NCBI RefSeq assembly: GCF_015352955.1 | Contig: NZ_JACYOX010000027.1 | Coordinates: 1-64,000 of the forward strand | DNA length: 64,000 bases | Direction of reading: 5' to 3' | From: Noviherbaspirillum soli | Lineage (GTDB): Bacteria; Pseudomonadota; Gammaproteobacteria; Burkholderiales; Burkholderiaceae_D | Shown: positions 1 through 8,211 of the stretch, one piece after another | How the letters are laid out: each line of letters begins with the position of its first letter | How positions within the stretch are numbered: the first letter of the stretch is position 1 | Notes under the pieces: generated by a model | What the model was told of the DNA's origin: nothing | Seen by the model: the letters and a program-made list of their open reading frames with translations, nothing else | The model's database searches: none | Made by a program: the position numbers and the translations under genes

Positions 1-1130
1 TTGAGCGCCAGGATGTTGGTCTGGAAGGCGATGCCGTCGATCACGCCGATGATGTCGACGATCTTCTTCGACGAGCTGTCGATGGCGGCCATGGTGTCGA
101 CCACCTGGGCCACCACCTCGCCGCCCTGGGTGGCCACGCCGGACGCGGTGAGCGCCAGCTGGTTGGCCTGGCGGGCATTGTCGGCATTCTGCTTCACGGT
201 GGAGGTCAGCTCCTCCATCGACGAGGCGGTTTCCTCCAGCGAGGAAGCCTGCTGCTCGGTGCGCGAGGACAGGTCCATGTTGCCCGATGCGATTTCGCGC
301 GCGCCGGTGGTCATGCTGTCGGCGCCGCGGCGCACATTGGCAACGATGCCGGCCAGGCTGGCCGACATCTCCCGCAGCGCCTGCATCAGCTGGCCGGTCT
401 CGTCCTTGCTATGCACCTCGATGCGGCGCGACAGGTCGCCGTTGGCAATCGTGCGGGCGATCTCGACCGCCTGCGCCAGCGGCGCGGTGATGCTGCGCGC
501 CAGCCACCAGGCGAAGCCGGCGGCAAACGCGATGGCCGCCGCCGCCAGGCCCAGCATCAGCGCGCGGCCGCTTTCATAGGCTGCCGCCGAGTCCTCGCCC
601 GCCTTCTCCAGCAGCTTGTCGCCCAGCGTCACCAGGCTCTGCACCGACGCCATATAGGCCGCCTGCTCTTTAGGCATGGTCTGCATCAGCAGGTTGGTTG
701 CCATCGCGCCGCGGCCTTCGGCCAGCATCGCCAGGAATTCCACCTGGTGCTTCTGGTAGGGTGCGCGGGCGTCGACGATGCTCTTGTAGAGCGCCTTGCC
801 TTGTTCGGTGGTCAGGGTCTTGCCTATCCACTCCAGGTTTTCGGTGACGCGGGCAGATCCGGCCCTGATGTTGTCGAGTTCGCGCTTGACCACCTCGTCA
901 TTCTCCGACAGCACCGCATTGCGCATCGAAATGGCGATGGCGTTGATGTCGCTGTTGACCGTGAAGGCCATGCGGATCACCGGATAGCGCTGCTTGCGGA
1001 TCACGTCCGACGCCTCGTTGACCACGGAAAGGCGGTTGATGCCCAGTGCCATGATGCCCACCAGCAGCAGGATGACGATGCCAAATCCCGCTGCCAGGCG
1101 GGTGCTTACCTTGAAATTAGCCAGAAACAT
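1..1130 (-). CDS. Methyl-accepting chemotaxis protein (3' end outside window)
   Basis: Inner-membrane chemoreceptor feeding the CheA/CheW pathway. The reading frame enters from the left edge, so only the first 376 residues are visible. They show a first membrane helix at about residues 13-32, a periplasmic four-helix-bundle-type sensor to about 185, a second helix at about 190-210, a HAMP segment at about 212-265 and the start of the signalling domain. The sequence stops inside the conserved hairpin tip ([10 protein letters not shown]). The ATG start is followed at once by a basic N-terminus and the first membrane helix. The ligand cannot be told from the sensor domain. The missing part should be the second half of the signalling coiled coil. 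Confidence 0.93.
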   Translation of the reverse strand, partial: MFLANFKVSTRLAAGFGIVILLLVGIMALGINRLSVVNEASDVIRKQRYPVIRMAFTVNSDINAIAISMRNAVLSENDEVVKRELDNIRAGSARVTENLEWIGKTLTTEQGKALYKSIVDARAPYQKHQVEFLAMLAEGRGAMATNLLMQTMPKEQAAYMASVQSLVTLGDKLLEKAGEDSAAAYESGRALMLGLAAAAIAFAAGFAWWLARSITAPLAQAVEIARTIANGDLSRRIEVHSKDETGQLMQALREMSASLAGIVANVRRGADSMTTGAREIASGNMDLSSRTEQQASSLEETASSMEELTSTVKQNADNARQANQLALTASGVATQGGEVVAQVVDTMAAIDSSSKKIVDIIGVIDGIAFQTNILAL

Positions 1131-1303
1131 AGTCCACGCTCGACGATTTGATTTTGTTGTCGTGCCGGCGGCTGGCCGCCGGCGTCTCCTTCAGGCATGT
1201 CGCCCGACCGCCCGGTTGAGCGGTCCTTTGTTAACGACAGGAAAAAAACTCGTCTTTAGCGTGGCGGGAAAATATTCCGGCCTGGATGGGAATGGCAGGG
1301 AAA

Positions 1304-1975
1304 CTAGTAGGGCCGCGCCAGATCCATGGTCCAGTAGGTGGGATAGCTCGACGTGCTGCTGGCGACGCAGGCGGTGCCGATGTCGGCATAGCTGGGGTTC
1401 ATGATATTGGCGCAATGGCCGGGGCTGCCCAGCCAGCCGTCCACCACGGACTGCACGCTGGTCTGCCCGGCGGCGATGTTTTCGCCGTAGGCGCTCCAGG
1501 CATAGCCGGCGCCGGTGATGCGCTGGCCGGCATTACGTCCGTCGAGGCTGGTATGGGAAAAATAGTGGTTGGCCGCCATATCGGTGGAATGGGCGCTGGC
1601 GGCGTTGAACAGGTTGGTATTCCAGGCCAGCGCCGGCGCCGGGCCGTAATAGGCCGTGCCGCAGCTGCGGCCGGCGGCGCGCGCCTGGTTGACCCGGTCC
1701 AGTATCTCCTGCTGGAAATTGGGCAGGTTGCAGGTCAGACGGGCGTCGAGGGCGCCGCCCGACGTGGTGGTCGTGGTCGTCGTCGTGGTCGTGGAGCCAG
1801 TATTGGTATTGGTGGAAACGCGCTTGCGGGCCAGCAGTTGTGTCGGCAGGTTGGCGTCGCCGACCGCAACTGAGGAAGAGAGCAGACGCGCGCCGGTTGC
1901 TTCGTCGGCGCCGCCGCCGCAGGCGGTCAGGACAATGGATGCGCCGGCAAGCAGCAATGGCAGGATGATTTTCAA
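1304..1975 (-). CDS. CAP/SCP-domain lipoprotein with TTG start
   Basis: A 223-residue exported protein of the CAP (SCP/PR-1) superfamily. No ATG fits: the first in-frame ATG is far upstream, inside sequence that also encodes the opposite-strand glycosylase. A TTG at 1973-1975 is preceded by GGAG and opens a perfect lipoprotein signal (hydrophobic stretch, then LTAC with Cys19). Next come a poly-threonine linker and, from about residue 95, the CAP domain with HSTDMA, YFSHTS, GENIA and WLGSPGHCANIM motifs. CAP proteins in bacteria are secreted and poorly understood; some bind lipids or act on the envelope. A second, unrelated-looking CAP lipoprotein lies at 35.5-36.5 kb. Confidence 0.88.
   Translation of the reverse strand: MKIILPLLLAGASIVLTACGGGADEATGARLLSSSVAVGDANLPTQLLARKRVSTNTNTGSTTTTTTTTTTSGGALDARLTCNLPNFQQEILDRVNQARAAGRSCGTAYYGPAPALAWNTNLFNAASAHSTDMAANHYFSHTSLDGRNAGQRITGAGYAWSAYGENIAAGQTSVQSVVDGWLGSPGHCANIMNPSYADIGTACVASSTSSYPTYWTMDLARPY
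1763..1792 (-). repeat. ACC/ACG codon repeat coding for ten threonines
   Basis: Ten consecutive threonine codons, all ACG or ACC, form a low-complexity triplet tract between the lipid anchor and the CAP domain of the lipoprotein. It probably acts as a flexible linker. Repeats of this kind can change length by slippage in steps of three bases without breaking the frame. Confidence 0.9.
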
Positions 1976-2047
1976 GGAGGACTCCGTTTTGTTGTTTGAC
2001 AGAAGCAAATATCGCCTTTCGGAAACAATTGCCCGGCGGATGGACTG

Positions 2048-2749
2048 ATGCCAGGATGCAAAGTTCAGCGCATGGCCTTGCCCGACAGGCTTGGCGCGAC
2101 GGGCGGCGACGCTGCGGCGACACAAGGCACGGGCGACATGCCTGCAAGGGTCAGCAGCCGCAGTGCCGGCGCACTCGACAGCCTGCTGCGCGAAGTGCGG
2201 GCCTGCACCGCCTGCGCCGCGCATCTGCCGCTGGGGCCGCGGCCGGTCGTGCAGCTCGGCGCCAGCGCGCGGATCCTGATCGTCGGTCAGGCGCCTGGCC
2301 TGAAGGTGCACAAGAGCGGCATACCGTGGGATGACGCCAGCGGCAGGCGGCTGCGGGAGTGGATGGGCATTGCGCCACCGGTGTTCTACGACCCGGAGCG
2401 CGTCGCCATCATTCCGATGGCCTATTGCTATCCGGGCCGGGGCAAGGGCGGCGACCTGCCGCCGCGCCGCGAATGCGCCGACCTCTGGCTGGATAGGCTG
2501 CTGGCGCAGTTGCCGGACATCCGCCTGACCCTGCTGGTGGGACAGTATGCGCAGCGGCATTTCCTCGGGGAGCGCGCCCGGGCCACGCTGACCGAGACCG
2601 TGATGGCCTGGCGCGACTACGCGCCGTCCGTGCTGCCACTGCCGCATCCATCGCCGCGCAACCAGCCCTGGTTCAGCCGGCATCCGTGGTTCGGGGAGGA
2701 TGTGCTGCCGGCCCTGCAGCAGGCGGTGGCGGCGGCGCTGGCGGAATAG
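2048..2749 (+). CDS. Uracil-DNA glycosylase family protein
   Basis: Single-domain member of the uracil-DNA glycosylase superfamily, which removes uracil or related lesions from DNA. Visible marks are an N-terminal RACTAC pair of cysteines, the GQAPG motif that binds DNA and substrate, and a C-terminal HPSPRN motif. These match the bacterial subgroup of about 190-200 residues that often lacks a tested activity. The longest frame gives 233 residues. An internal ATG at 2138 gives 203 and fits the usual family length better, because the first 30 residues look unconserved; neither start has a strong ribosome-binding site. It runs divergently from the TTG-started lipoprotein. Confidence 0.85.
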   Translation: MPGCKVQRMALPDRLGATGGDAAATQGTGDMPARVSSRSAGALDSLLREVRACTACAAHLPLGPRPVVQLGASARILIVGQAPGLKVHKSGIPWDDASGRRLREWMGIAPPVFYDPERVAIIPMAYCYPGRGKGGDLPPRRECADLWLDRLLAQLPDIRLTLLVGQYAQRHFLGERARATLTETVMAWRDYAPSVLPLPHPSPRNQPWFSRHPWFGEDVLPALQQAVAAALAE

Positions 2750-2753
2750 GCTC

Positions 2754-3257
2754 CTAGCCCTTGCCCCAGTGCGAAGGCATGCGCCGCGGGTCGGGGCCGT
2801 TTTCCAGGCGCCGCACCAGTCCGGTGTCGTCGATGTAGATCGTCATCATCGAATCCCAGACATTGCTTTCCCTGTAGGGATAATTCCAGGCCCGCATGCC
2901 GGGATGGCGGTAGACCCTGACTTCGCTGGGCGCGCCCACGATGCGCAGCACCTGTTCCTGCCGGGTCACGCCGGGAACGATGCGGGCGAAGCTTTCCGTG
3001 GTCAGCACCTGGGTCAGGGACTGCAGCCGGCCGTCCGGGCCGATGCGCGCCATGTCGGTGGTCTGGCCCATCGGGCCGCGCATGTACTCCAGCAGGCGGG
3101 CGTCGCCGTCCTGGTAGACGTGGGTGGGCTGGCCAAGGCGGGCCAGCACCTCGGCTTCAGGCGCGCCCGGCGCAAGGGCGGGGCCGCCGAGGCCGGCGCA
3201 GGCGGCAAGCAGCAGGGCGGATGCGGCGGAAGCGGCACGGCGTAACAGGGAAACCAT
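2754..3257 (-). CDS. BamE/SmpA-like outer-membrane lipoprotein
   Basis: A 167-residue lipoprotein. The signal peptide ends in LLLAAC (Cys20). The mature part has two repeats of the BamE-like pattern in which a short loop of type G.p...V...LG.PT is followed by beta strands (G-APEAEVLARLGQPT and PGVTRQEQVLRIVGAP). Proteins of this fold bind the Bam complex or other envelope machines. This one is longer than true BamE and carries a duplicated motif, so it is more likely a paralogue of unknown job than BamE itself. It ends five bases after the stop of the convergent glycosylase gene. Confidence 0.75.
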   Translation of the reverse strand: MVSLLRRAASAASALLLAACAGLGGPALAPGAPEAEVLARLGQPTHVYQDGDARLLEYMRGPMGQTTDMARIGPDGRLQSLTQVLTTESFARIVPGVTRQEQVLRIVGAPSEVRVYRHPGMRAWNYPYRESNVWDSMMTIYIDDTGLVRRLENGPDPRRMPSHWGKG

Positions 3258-3404
3258 TATTTTCGGATACCGGATCAGATGGCTGGCGATCCAGATTAGC
3301 CGCGCGTACCGGCAACCGTCAATCGAACTTGGGCGGCAGGCGATCAGGCCGTTTGCGGCTTCACAAACCCCGGCCGCACCGGTGCCAGGCCGACAACAGG
3401 CGCC

Positions 3405-3977
3405 TCAGGCGGCCCGTCGCCAGAACCTGGACAGCCAGCTGCGTCCATTGGACGCCTGCCGGGCGGATGCCGGCGCCCGTGCATCGCCTGTCTGGCCTGT
3501 CTGCATGTCGACTGTACGTGCCTGGTCATGGCTGGCGGGTTTGACAGGCGCGATATATTCCAGAAGCTTCATCTGGTTCTGCAGCACGCCGATGATCTGG
3601 TCCTTGGCCATCAGTTCCGCCCGCTGGGATTCCAGTTGCTGGCGCCGCGCCGCCGCTTCCAGCGACAGCATGCGCTCCAGCAGTTCGATGCGCTGCTGCG
3701 CACCCTTGAGTTCGGTTTCCAGCACCGCGTGGACAGTCGGGTCGACAGCGCTGTCGGCACCGCCGTCCTGTGTGTCGAAATTGACATTCTTCACTGCCTG
3801 GCCGACCGGATTGAGTTTCAGCTGGCCATACACCCGCTGCAACTCGGCTGTATCGATGCCCGGCTTGCCTGTCTCGAGTGTGGTCCACGACAACTTTCCG
3901 CTGTCGCGGTCGTTGTAAAGTGTCTGGCGGGTCTTGCCAACCAGCCGGGACGCTTCCGATATCGATACCACCGCCAT
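3405..3977 (-). CDS. KfrA-like HTH DNA-binding protein with coiled coil
   Basis: A 190-residue protein with an N-terminal helix-turn-helix of the MerR/excisionase type (ISEASRLVGKTRQTLYND, residues about 5-22), a short spacer and a long alanine-, glutamate- and glutamine-rich coiled coil (about residues 85-145). The tail is basic and ends in WLSRFWRR. The start is fixed by GGAGG seven bases ahead of ATG 3977; the frame stays open further upstream, but the coding signal does not. HTH-plus-coiled-coil proteins of this shape (KfrA, entry-exclusion-type proteins) are best known from broad-host-range plasmids, where they bind near partition genes. No partition gene is visible here, so the target is unknown. 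Confidence 0.7.
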   Translation of the reverse strand: MAVVSISEASRLVGKTRQTLYNDRDSGKLSWTTLETGKPGIDTAELQRVYGQLKLNPVGQAVKNVNFDTQDGGADSAVDPTVHAVLETELKGAQQRIELLERMLSLEAAARRQQLESQRAELMAKDQIIGVLQNQMKLLEYIAPVKPASHDQARTVDMQTGQTGDARAPASARQASNGRSWLSRFWRRAA

Positions 3978-4160
3978 GCCATCCTCCTTCGCGAAGCGGG
4001 AAATGTCGCCCAAACAGCAGGGACAGTCAAGCCTGGATGTCCGGTTACAGCCCATTTGCCTGTAAAAAATACAGAATTTGACACCAGGCAATCGGCTGTC
4101 TTTGCTGTCTGTCTTCTGCATGCCCGCGGCCGGCCGCAGTGGCCGGCGCCCGGGCACCGC

Positions 4161-4166
4161 TATAAT
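4161..4166 (+). promoter_or_regulatory. Candidate -10 element for psd
   Basis: A perfect TATAAT lies 30 bases upstream of the psd GTG start in an otherwise GC-rich stretch. No convincing -35 box is seen 17 bases further up, so this is a tentative promoter. Confidence 0.4.
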
Positions 4167-4195
4167 CTCTATTCCTTTTTGCCACAGGTTCCGCC

Positions 4196-5089
4196 GTGTC
4201 CGATCGCACCGCTGTCTTGCCGCAGTACCTTTTCCCCAAACATGCAATGACGGTATTCGCCGGCCTGGTGGCCAATGGCCGGTGGGGCGGCATCACCACG
4301 GCCATCATCCGCCGCTTCGTGCGGAAGTACAGGGTCGACATGAGCGAGGCGGCCAATCCCGATATCGCCAGCTACGACAGCTTCAACGCCTTCTTCACCC
4401 GCGCGCTGCGCGCCGGCGTCCGGCCGCTGTCGGAGGCAGCTTATATCTGCCCGGTTGACGGCGCGCTCAGCCAGTTCGGCCCGATCGAACAGGACCAGAT
4501 CTTCCAGGCCAAGGGCCATTACTATTCGACCACCGCGCTTGTGGGCGGCGATGCAAAACTGGCGGCGCAGTTCCGCAACGGCAGCTTCGCCACGATCTAC
4601 CTGAGCCCGCGCGACTACCATCGCATCCACATGCCGTGCGACGGCCGGCTGATCCGGATGATCTATATTCCCGGCACGCTGTTCTCGGTCAATCCGACCA
4701 CGGCGCGCGGCGTGCCGGGACTGTTTGCCCGCAACGAGCGGGTGGTCTGCGTGTTCGACTCCGACAACGGTCCCTTCGTGCTGACGCTGGTCGGCGCCAC
4801 CATCGTCGGCAGCATGGCCACGGTGTGGCATGGCGTGGTCAATCCGCCGCGCACGAAGCAGGTACGGGAATGGACTTATGCGCCGGGCGAGGTCAGCCTG
4901 AAGAAGGGCGAGGAAATGGGCCGCTTCCTGCTGGGCTCCACGGTGGTGCTGCTGTTTCCGGAAAACACGCTGGGCTTCCAGCAGGAATGGGAAGCGGCGC
5001 GGCCGGTGCGGCTGGGGGAAACCCTGGGCCATCCGCGCATGGGGCAGACCCATGTCAGTTTCGGCGAACCGGGCAGCAGCACCGTTTGA
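4196..5089 (+). CDS. psd: Phosphatidylserine decarboxylase
   Basis: Makes phosphatidylethanolamine from phosphatidylserine at the inner membrane. The 297-residue proenzyme carries the self-cleavage motif LGST at residues 246-249; cleavage before Ser248 gives the pyruvoyl alpha chain. Other family blocks are SYDSFNAFFTRALR, CPVDGALSQFG, DYHRIHMPCDG and GSMATVWHG. The GTG start is supported by alignment to the usual N-terminus of the family (MSDRxAVLPQY) and by a TATAAT 30 bases before it. The upstream gene is divergent and the next gene (cupin) begins 30 bases after the stop, so the two may share a transcript. Confidence 0.97.
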   Translation: MSDRTAVLPQYLFPKHAMTVFAGLVANGRWGGITTAIIRRFVRKYRVDMSEAANPDIASYDSFNAFFTRALRAGVRPLSEAAYICPVDGALSQFGPIEQDQIFQAKGHYYSTTALVGGDAKLAAQFRNGSFATIYLSPRDYHRIHMPCDGRLIRMIYIPGTLFSVNPTTARGVPGLFARNERVVCVFDSDNGPFVLTLVGATIVGSMATVWHGVVNPPRTKQVREWTYAPGEVSLKKGEEMGRFLLGSTVVLLFPENTLGFQQEWEAARPVRLGETLGHPRMGQTHVSFGEPGSSTV

Positions 5090-5119
5090 GCCTGCACAAA
5101 ACAACCAGCGGGAGACAAC

Positions 5120-5392
5120 ATGGAGCAAGATCAATTCGTCGAGCTGCTGCGACAGGAAGGTTTCGAGCAGCTCGTGACCGTGGAGCGCGAGCCGAACGGC
5201 ACGCTGGACCTGCACCGGCATCCGTTCGAAGCCAAGGCGCTGATCCTGGCTGGCGAACTGCGCCTGGTGCAGGACGGCCAGGAACAGGTTTGCCGGCGCG
5301 GCGACCTGTTCCACCTGCCGCCGAATGCGCCGCACTCCGAGAGCTACGGCCCGGAAGGCGTGCGCTACCTGGTGGGCCGCAAGCCGGTCTGA
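5120..5392 (+). CDS. Small cupin-domain protein
   Basis: A 90-residue single cupin barrel. The metal-binding pattern is visible as HRHPFEAKALILAGE followed by RRGDLFHLPPNAPH, giving three histidines and a glutamate in the expected order. Small cupins of this type can be dioxygenases, isomerases or plain sensors, and the sequence does not tell which. The gene follows psd by 30 bases on the same strand. The ATG at 5120 follows a weak GGGAG. Confidence 0.85.
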   Translation: MEQDQFVELLRQEGFEQLVTVEREPNGTLDLHRHPFEAKALILAGELRLVQDGQEQVCRRGDLFHLPPNAPHSESYGPEGVRYLVGRKPV

Positions 5393-5430
5393 CGCCGCGC
5401 GGCACGAGTCGCACCGGTCGGGATGCGGCG

Positions 5431-5970
5431 TCAGCCCGGCCTGCCGTGCGGCGGCATCGAAAGCAGACGCCGGTAGCGCAGCAGGTGCAGCGGCGCGCCG
5501 GTCAGTTTCAGATCAACCTGGCTGGCGCCATCGGCCTCGAAGCCATGCGCCTCGTAGAATCGCCTGGCCTGCAGGTTGGTCTCCAGCACCCACAATGTCA
5601 GCGCCTGCCAGCGCCGTTCAGCGGCGGCAGCCAGCAGCCGCGCCATCATGCTGCGTCCCAGGCCGCGCCGCCAATGCGCGGGCAGCAGGTTGATGGCCAC
5701 CAGCTCGCCGGTGCCGACGGCGGCGTCGGCGTCGCGCGACGCACCATAGACGAAAAAGCCAATGATGTCCCCGCCTGGGCCGAGCACCACATCGGTCGCC
5801 ATTGCCGCCGGCGCAGACAAGGCGCGCCGCCAGCTGGTGACCCGGCGCACGCTGTCCATGCGGTCCAGGAAATCCTGCGGCATCAGGCCGGCGTAAGCCT
5901 GCCGCCAGGCCAGTATCTGGATGCGGGCAATGGCGAATGCGTCGTCTTCGACGGCGGACCTGATCGACAT
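5431..5970 (-). CDS. GNAT family N-acetyltransferase
   Basis: A 179-residue acetyltransferase of the GNAT fold. It has an N-terminal IRSAVEDDAFAIARIQILAW segment, a central beta strand (GELVAINLLPAHW), the acetyl-CoA P-loop RRGLGRSMM and the C-terminal ARRFYEAHGF motif. The start at 5970 is chosen because GGGGAGG stands seven bases before it; the frame is open further up but without a good site. It is convergent with the cupin gene. The substrate (an amino acid, a peptide or a small amine) cannot be predicted. Confidence 0.9.
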   Translation of the reverse strand: MSIRSAVEDDAFAIARIQILAWRQAYAGLMPQDFLDRMDSVRRVTSWRRALSAPAAMATDVVLGPGGDIIGFFVYGASRDADAAVGTGELVAINLLPAHWRRGLGRSMMARLLAAAAERRWQALTLWVLETNLQARRFYEAHGFEADGASQVDLKLTGAPLHLLRYRRLLSMPPHGRPG

Positions 5971-6427
5971 GAACAAACCTCCCCGGCAGAACTTGCGGCA
6001 AGATGCAAAACGGACAGCGGACTGCTCCAAGGTCGCGCAGCAGGCGCTTTCAATGCCACCAAAGGCGGCATCTTCGGTCATCCATGCACTTCCAGCAATG
6101 CATGGCGAAAGTCATGAGCCGCGGCCGGATGGCGCCTGGCCAACGGCCAGGCTGGGCACCGGTGCTCACCGTACTTTTTTGCAACCCGAAGAATCGCGGC
6201 GGCAGAGTCGCCCGCACATTTACAGCATGGGCATGACCCGATACACTAGCCCTCCATTGCAGAATCAAGTACTGCAATGCAGAACAATATGGCGCGATCG
6301 CTTTGCTTCCTTTTCAAGCGTATCGTGTCGAGAACCTTACCGCCATCGGATGCAGTCTTGCATAGCAGAATATTCAAGCGCTTTCATTGTGTCTGAATGG
6401 CAGCCACCGACCCGACCGGAGACCCGC
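5971..6427. other. Intergenic region, no gene recognised
   Basis: 457 bases between the divergent acetyltransferase and Bug genes. Frames across it are open but have no family match or ribosome-binding site. Base composition falls slightly towards 6250-6400, just ahead of the Bug gene, which suggests that the promoter of that gene is there. No clear -35/-10 pair stood out. Confidence 0.5.
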
Positions 6428-7417
6428 ATGACCAACAGCAGATTCCATTTCACCCGACGCGACTTTCTGAAGGCCACGGCCGCCGCCGGCGCCGCCATTG
6501 CGGCGCCCGGCCTGGCCCAGGCGCAGGCCTATCCGTCCCGCCCGATCCGGCTGCTCTGCCCGTGGCCGGCTGGCGGCTCCACCGACGTCGTGATGCGCGC
6601 CTTTGCCGAAAGCGCGGGCAAGGCGCTGGGTACGCAGATGATCGTGGAAAACCGGCCGGGCGCCGGCGGCATCCTCGGCGCGGTGGAGATGGTCAAGGCC
6701 AAGCCGGACGGCTACACCATCACCCAGACGCCGCTGGGCGTGTTCCGCGTGCCGCACATGCAGAAAGTGCAGTTCGACCCGCTGAAGGACCTGAGCTATA
6801 TCGCCTGCCTGACCGGCTATACCTTCGGCCTGGTGGTGCGCGCCGATTCGCCGATCAAGTCGATGAAGGACCTGGTCGAGTATGCCAAGGCCAATCCCGA
6901 CACCTTCACCTATGGCTCGACCGGCACCGGCACCACGCCGCACCTGGTGATGGAACAGTTCGCCAAGCGCGCCGGCATCAAGCTGCAGCACATTCCCTAC
7001 AAGGGCAACGCCGATGGCATGCAGGCGCTGCTGGGCAACCATGTGATGGCCCACAGCGACGCCACCGGCTGGGGCCCGTTCGTCGATGCCGGCCGCTGCC
7101 GCCTGCTGGCGGTGTATGGCAGCAAGCGCGCCAAGCGCTGGCCGGATGTGCCGACCCTGCTCGAACTGGGCTACCAGACCGTGTCGGATTCGCCGTTCGG
7201 CGTGGCCGGCCCGGCCGGCATGGACCCGGCCATCGTCAAGAAGCTGCATGACGCCTTCAAGAAATCGCTGGAAGATCCGGCCCTGCTGTCGGTGCTGGAA
7301 AAGTATGACCAGTCGGTGATCTATCTCGACAGCGCCGCCTATACGAAATTTGCGCGCGAGACCTTTGAGGCGGAGCGGGAAACCATCCACAGCCTGGGCC
7401 TGCAGGCCAAGAGCTAA
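6428..7417 (+). CDS. Bug/TctC-family solute-binding protein with Tat signal
   Basis: Periplasmic binding protein of the tripartite tricarboxylate transporter type (Bug family), 329 residues. The N-terminus has a twin-arginine export signal (TRRDFLKA) and an Ala-rich cleavage region ending AQAQA. The mature part shows YPSRPIRLLCPWPAGGSTD, ENRPGAGG, PDGYT and VPTLLELG, all typical of Bug proteins. The ligand is usually a carboxylate. No TctA/TctB membrane genes are nearby, so this is one of the many orphan Bug proteins of Burkholderiales. Tat export is less common than Sec export in this family. The ATG at 6428 begins the signal peptide. Confidence 0.95.
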   Translation: MTNSRFHFTRRDFLKATAAAGAAIAAPGLAQAQAYPSRPIRLLCPWPAGGSTDVVMRAFAESAGKALGTQMIVENRPGAGGILGAVEMVKAKPDGYTITQTPLGVFRVPHMQKVQFDPLKDLSYIACLTGYTFGLVVRADSPIKSMKDLVEYAKANPDTFTYGSTGTGTTPHLVMEQFAKRAGIKLQHIPYKGNADGMQALLGNHVMAHSDATGWGPFVDAGRCRLLAVYGSKRAKRWPDVPTLLELGYQTVSDSPFGVAGPAGMDPAIVKKLHDAFKKSLEDPALLSVLEKYDQSVIYLDSAAYTKFARETFEAERETIHSLGLQAKS

Positions 7418-7423
7418 GCAGGC

Positions 7424-7450
7424 GTCGCGGCCCGGCCTCAGGGCCGCGAC
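7424..7450. terminator. Stem-loop between convergent genes
   Basis: A perfect ten-base-pair GC-rich stem with a seven-base loop (GTCGCGGCCC and its complement). It lies just after the Bug stop and across the stop of the opposite-strand PACE gene. There is no T-run, so it is either a weak two-way terminator or an RNA 3'-end protector. Confidence 0.5.
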
Positions 7451-7875
7451 GGCGCCGGGCCGGCCGAGGCCGGCAGGCCGAAGATGCGGTCGAAGCACCA
7501 GTTGAAGACAAAGGTGTAGGCAAGGAAGAATGCGGCCAGCCCGAGATCCATCACCAGCGCGCGCAGCAGGCTCACTTCCAGCCACCAGGCAATCAGCGGC
7601 ACCAGCAGCAGCACCAGCCCCGCCTCGAAGATCGCCGCATGCGCCATCCGGCGCGCCACGCTGCGGCCGCGCACCTGCTGGCGCGCTTCCCAGGCCTCGA
7701 ACATCATCGTAAAGAAGAAATTCCACAGCACCGCCACTACCGACGTCGCCACCGACAACACGCCCGCATGGCCCAGGCCACGGTCCGACAGCGCTGCAAA
7801 GCCCAGGCTGCACACCACGATCGCAATCGCCTCGAACACCCCCACGTACACCACCTTGCGTTTGATTCCCTGCAC
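7438..7875 (-). CDS. PACE-type multidrug efflux protein
   Basis: A 145-residue, four-helix inner-membrane protein made of two tandem bacterial transmembrane pair domains, the layout of PACE efflux transporters such as AceI. The first pair starts KRKVVYVGVFEAIAI with the conserved helix-1 glutamate, and FWNFFFTMMFE-like sequence (VLWNFFFTMMFEAWE) closes it. The second pair begins about residue 80 with AIFEAGLVLLL and ends TFVFNWCFDRIFGLP. Family members export biguanides, acriflavine or short diamines. The gene is monocistronic and convergent with the Bug gene. Confidence 0.88.
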   Translation of the reverse strand: MQGIKRKVVYVGVFEAIAIVVCSLGFAALSDRGLGHAGVLSVATSVVAVLWNFFFTMMFEAWEARQQVRGRSVARRMAHAAIFEAGLVLLLVPLIAWWLEVSLLRALVMDLGLAAFFLAYTFVFNWCFDRIFGLPASAGPAPSRP

Positions 7876-8026
7876 TGGCTGACCCTCTCTTGACGATTCC
7901 GGACCACATTATAGGAACTGACGCCAAAACCGCCGGCATGCGCCTTGCAAAACGGGAAGCGAAACTGGCTACAACCATTGCCGCCACGGCACTACAATGA
8001 TGCCGCCGCCGCGAGGCGGCTTTCTT

Positions 8027-8183
8027 ATACCAGTCCCAACCCATGACATGCCTGATGAAACCGATGGTTTTTTTCGTCCGGCAAGACGGGTGAGGAGCCA
8101 ACAGCCAGCTATTGACGACGATCCCGACGCAGCCAGGCGGAAAAGGACACGGCTTCATGGCGCGTCATGGGTTGGGTTGGTAT
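8027..8183 (+). repeat. Dispersed element with terminal inverted repeats, copy A
   Basis: Begins ATACCAGTCCCAACCCATGA and ends in the near-complement GGTTGGGTTGGTAT, about 157 bases. A second copy in the opposite orientation sits at 16610-16768 and matches at most positions, including the core GGTGAGGAG and CTATTGACGACGATCCC. The element contains no gene. Just upstream (8002-8025) a GC-rich hairpin followed by TTTCTT abuts the end, as also happens at copy B. It lies in the leader of the asparaginase gene. Confidence 0.85.
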
Positions 8184-8211
8184 CCATAATGACGATAAAA
8201 AGAGGCAAACA

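Noticed and set aside
8002-8025. Terminator of a plus-strand gene before dispersed element copy A
   Set aside because: No plus-strand gene ends there; the hairpin is more likely tied to the element or to an unseen short RNA.
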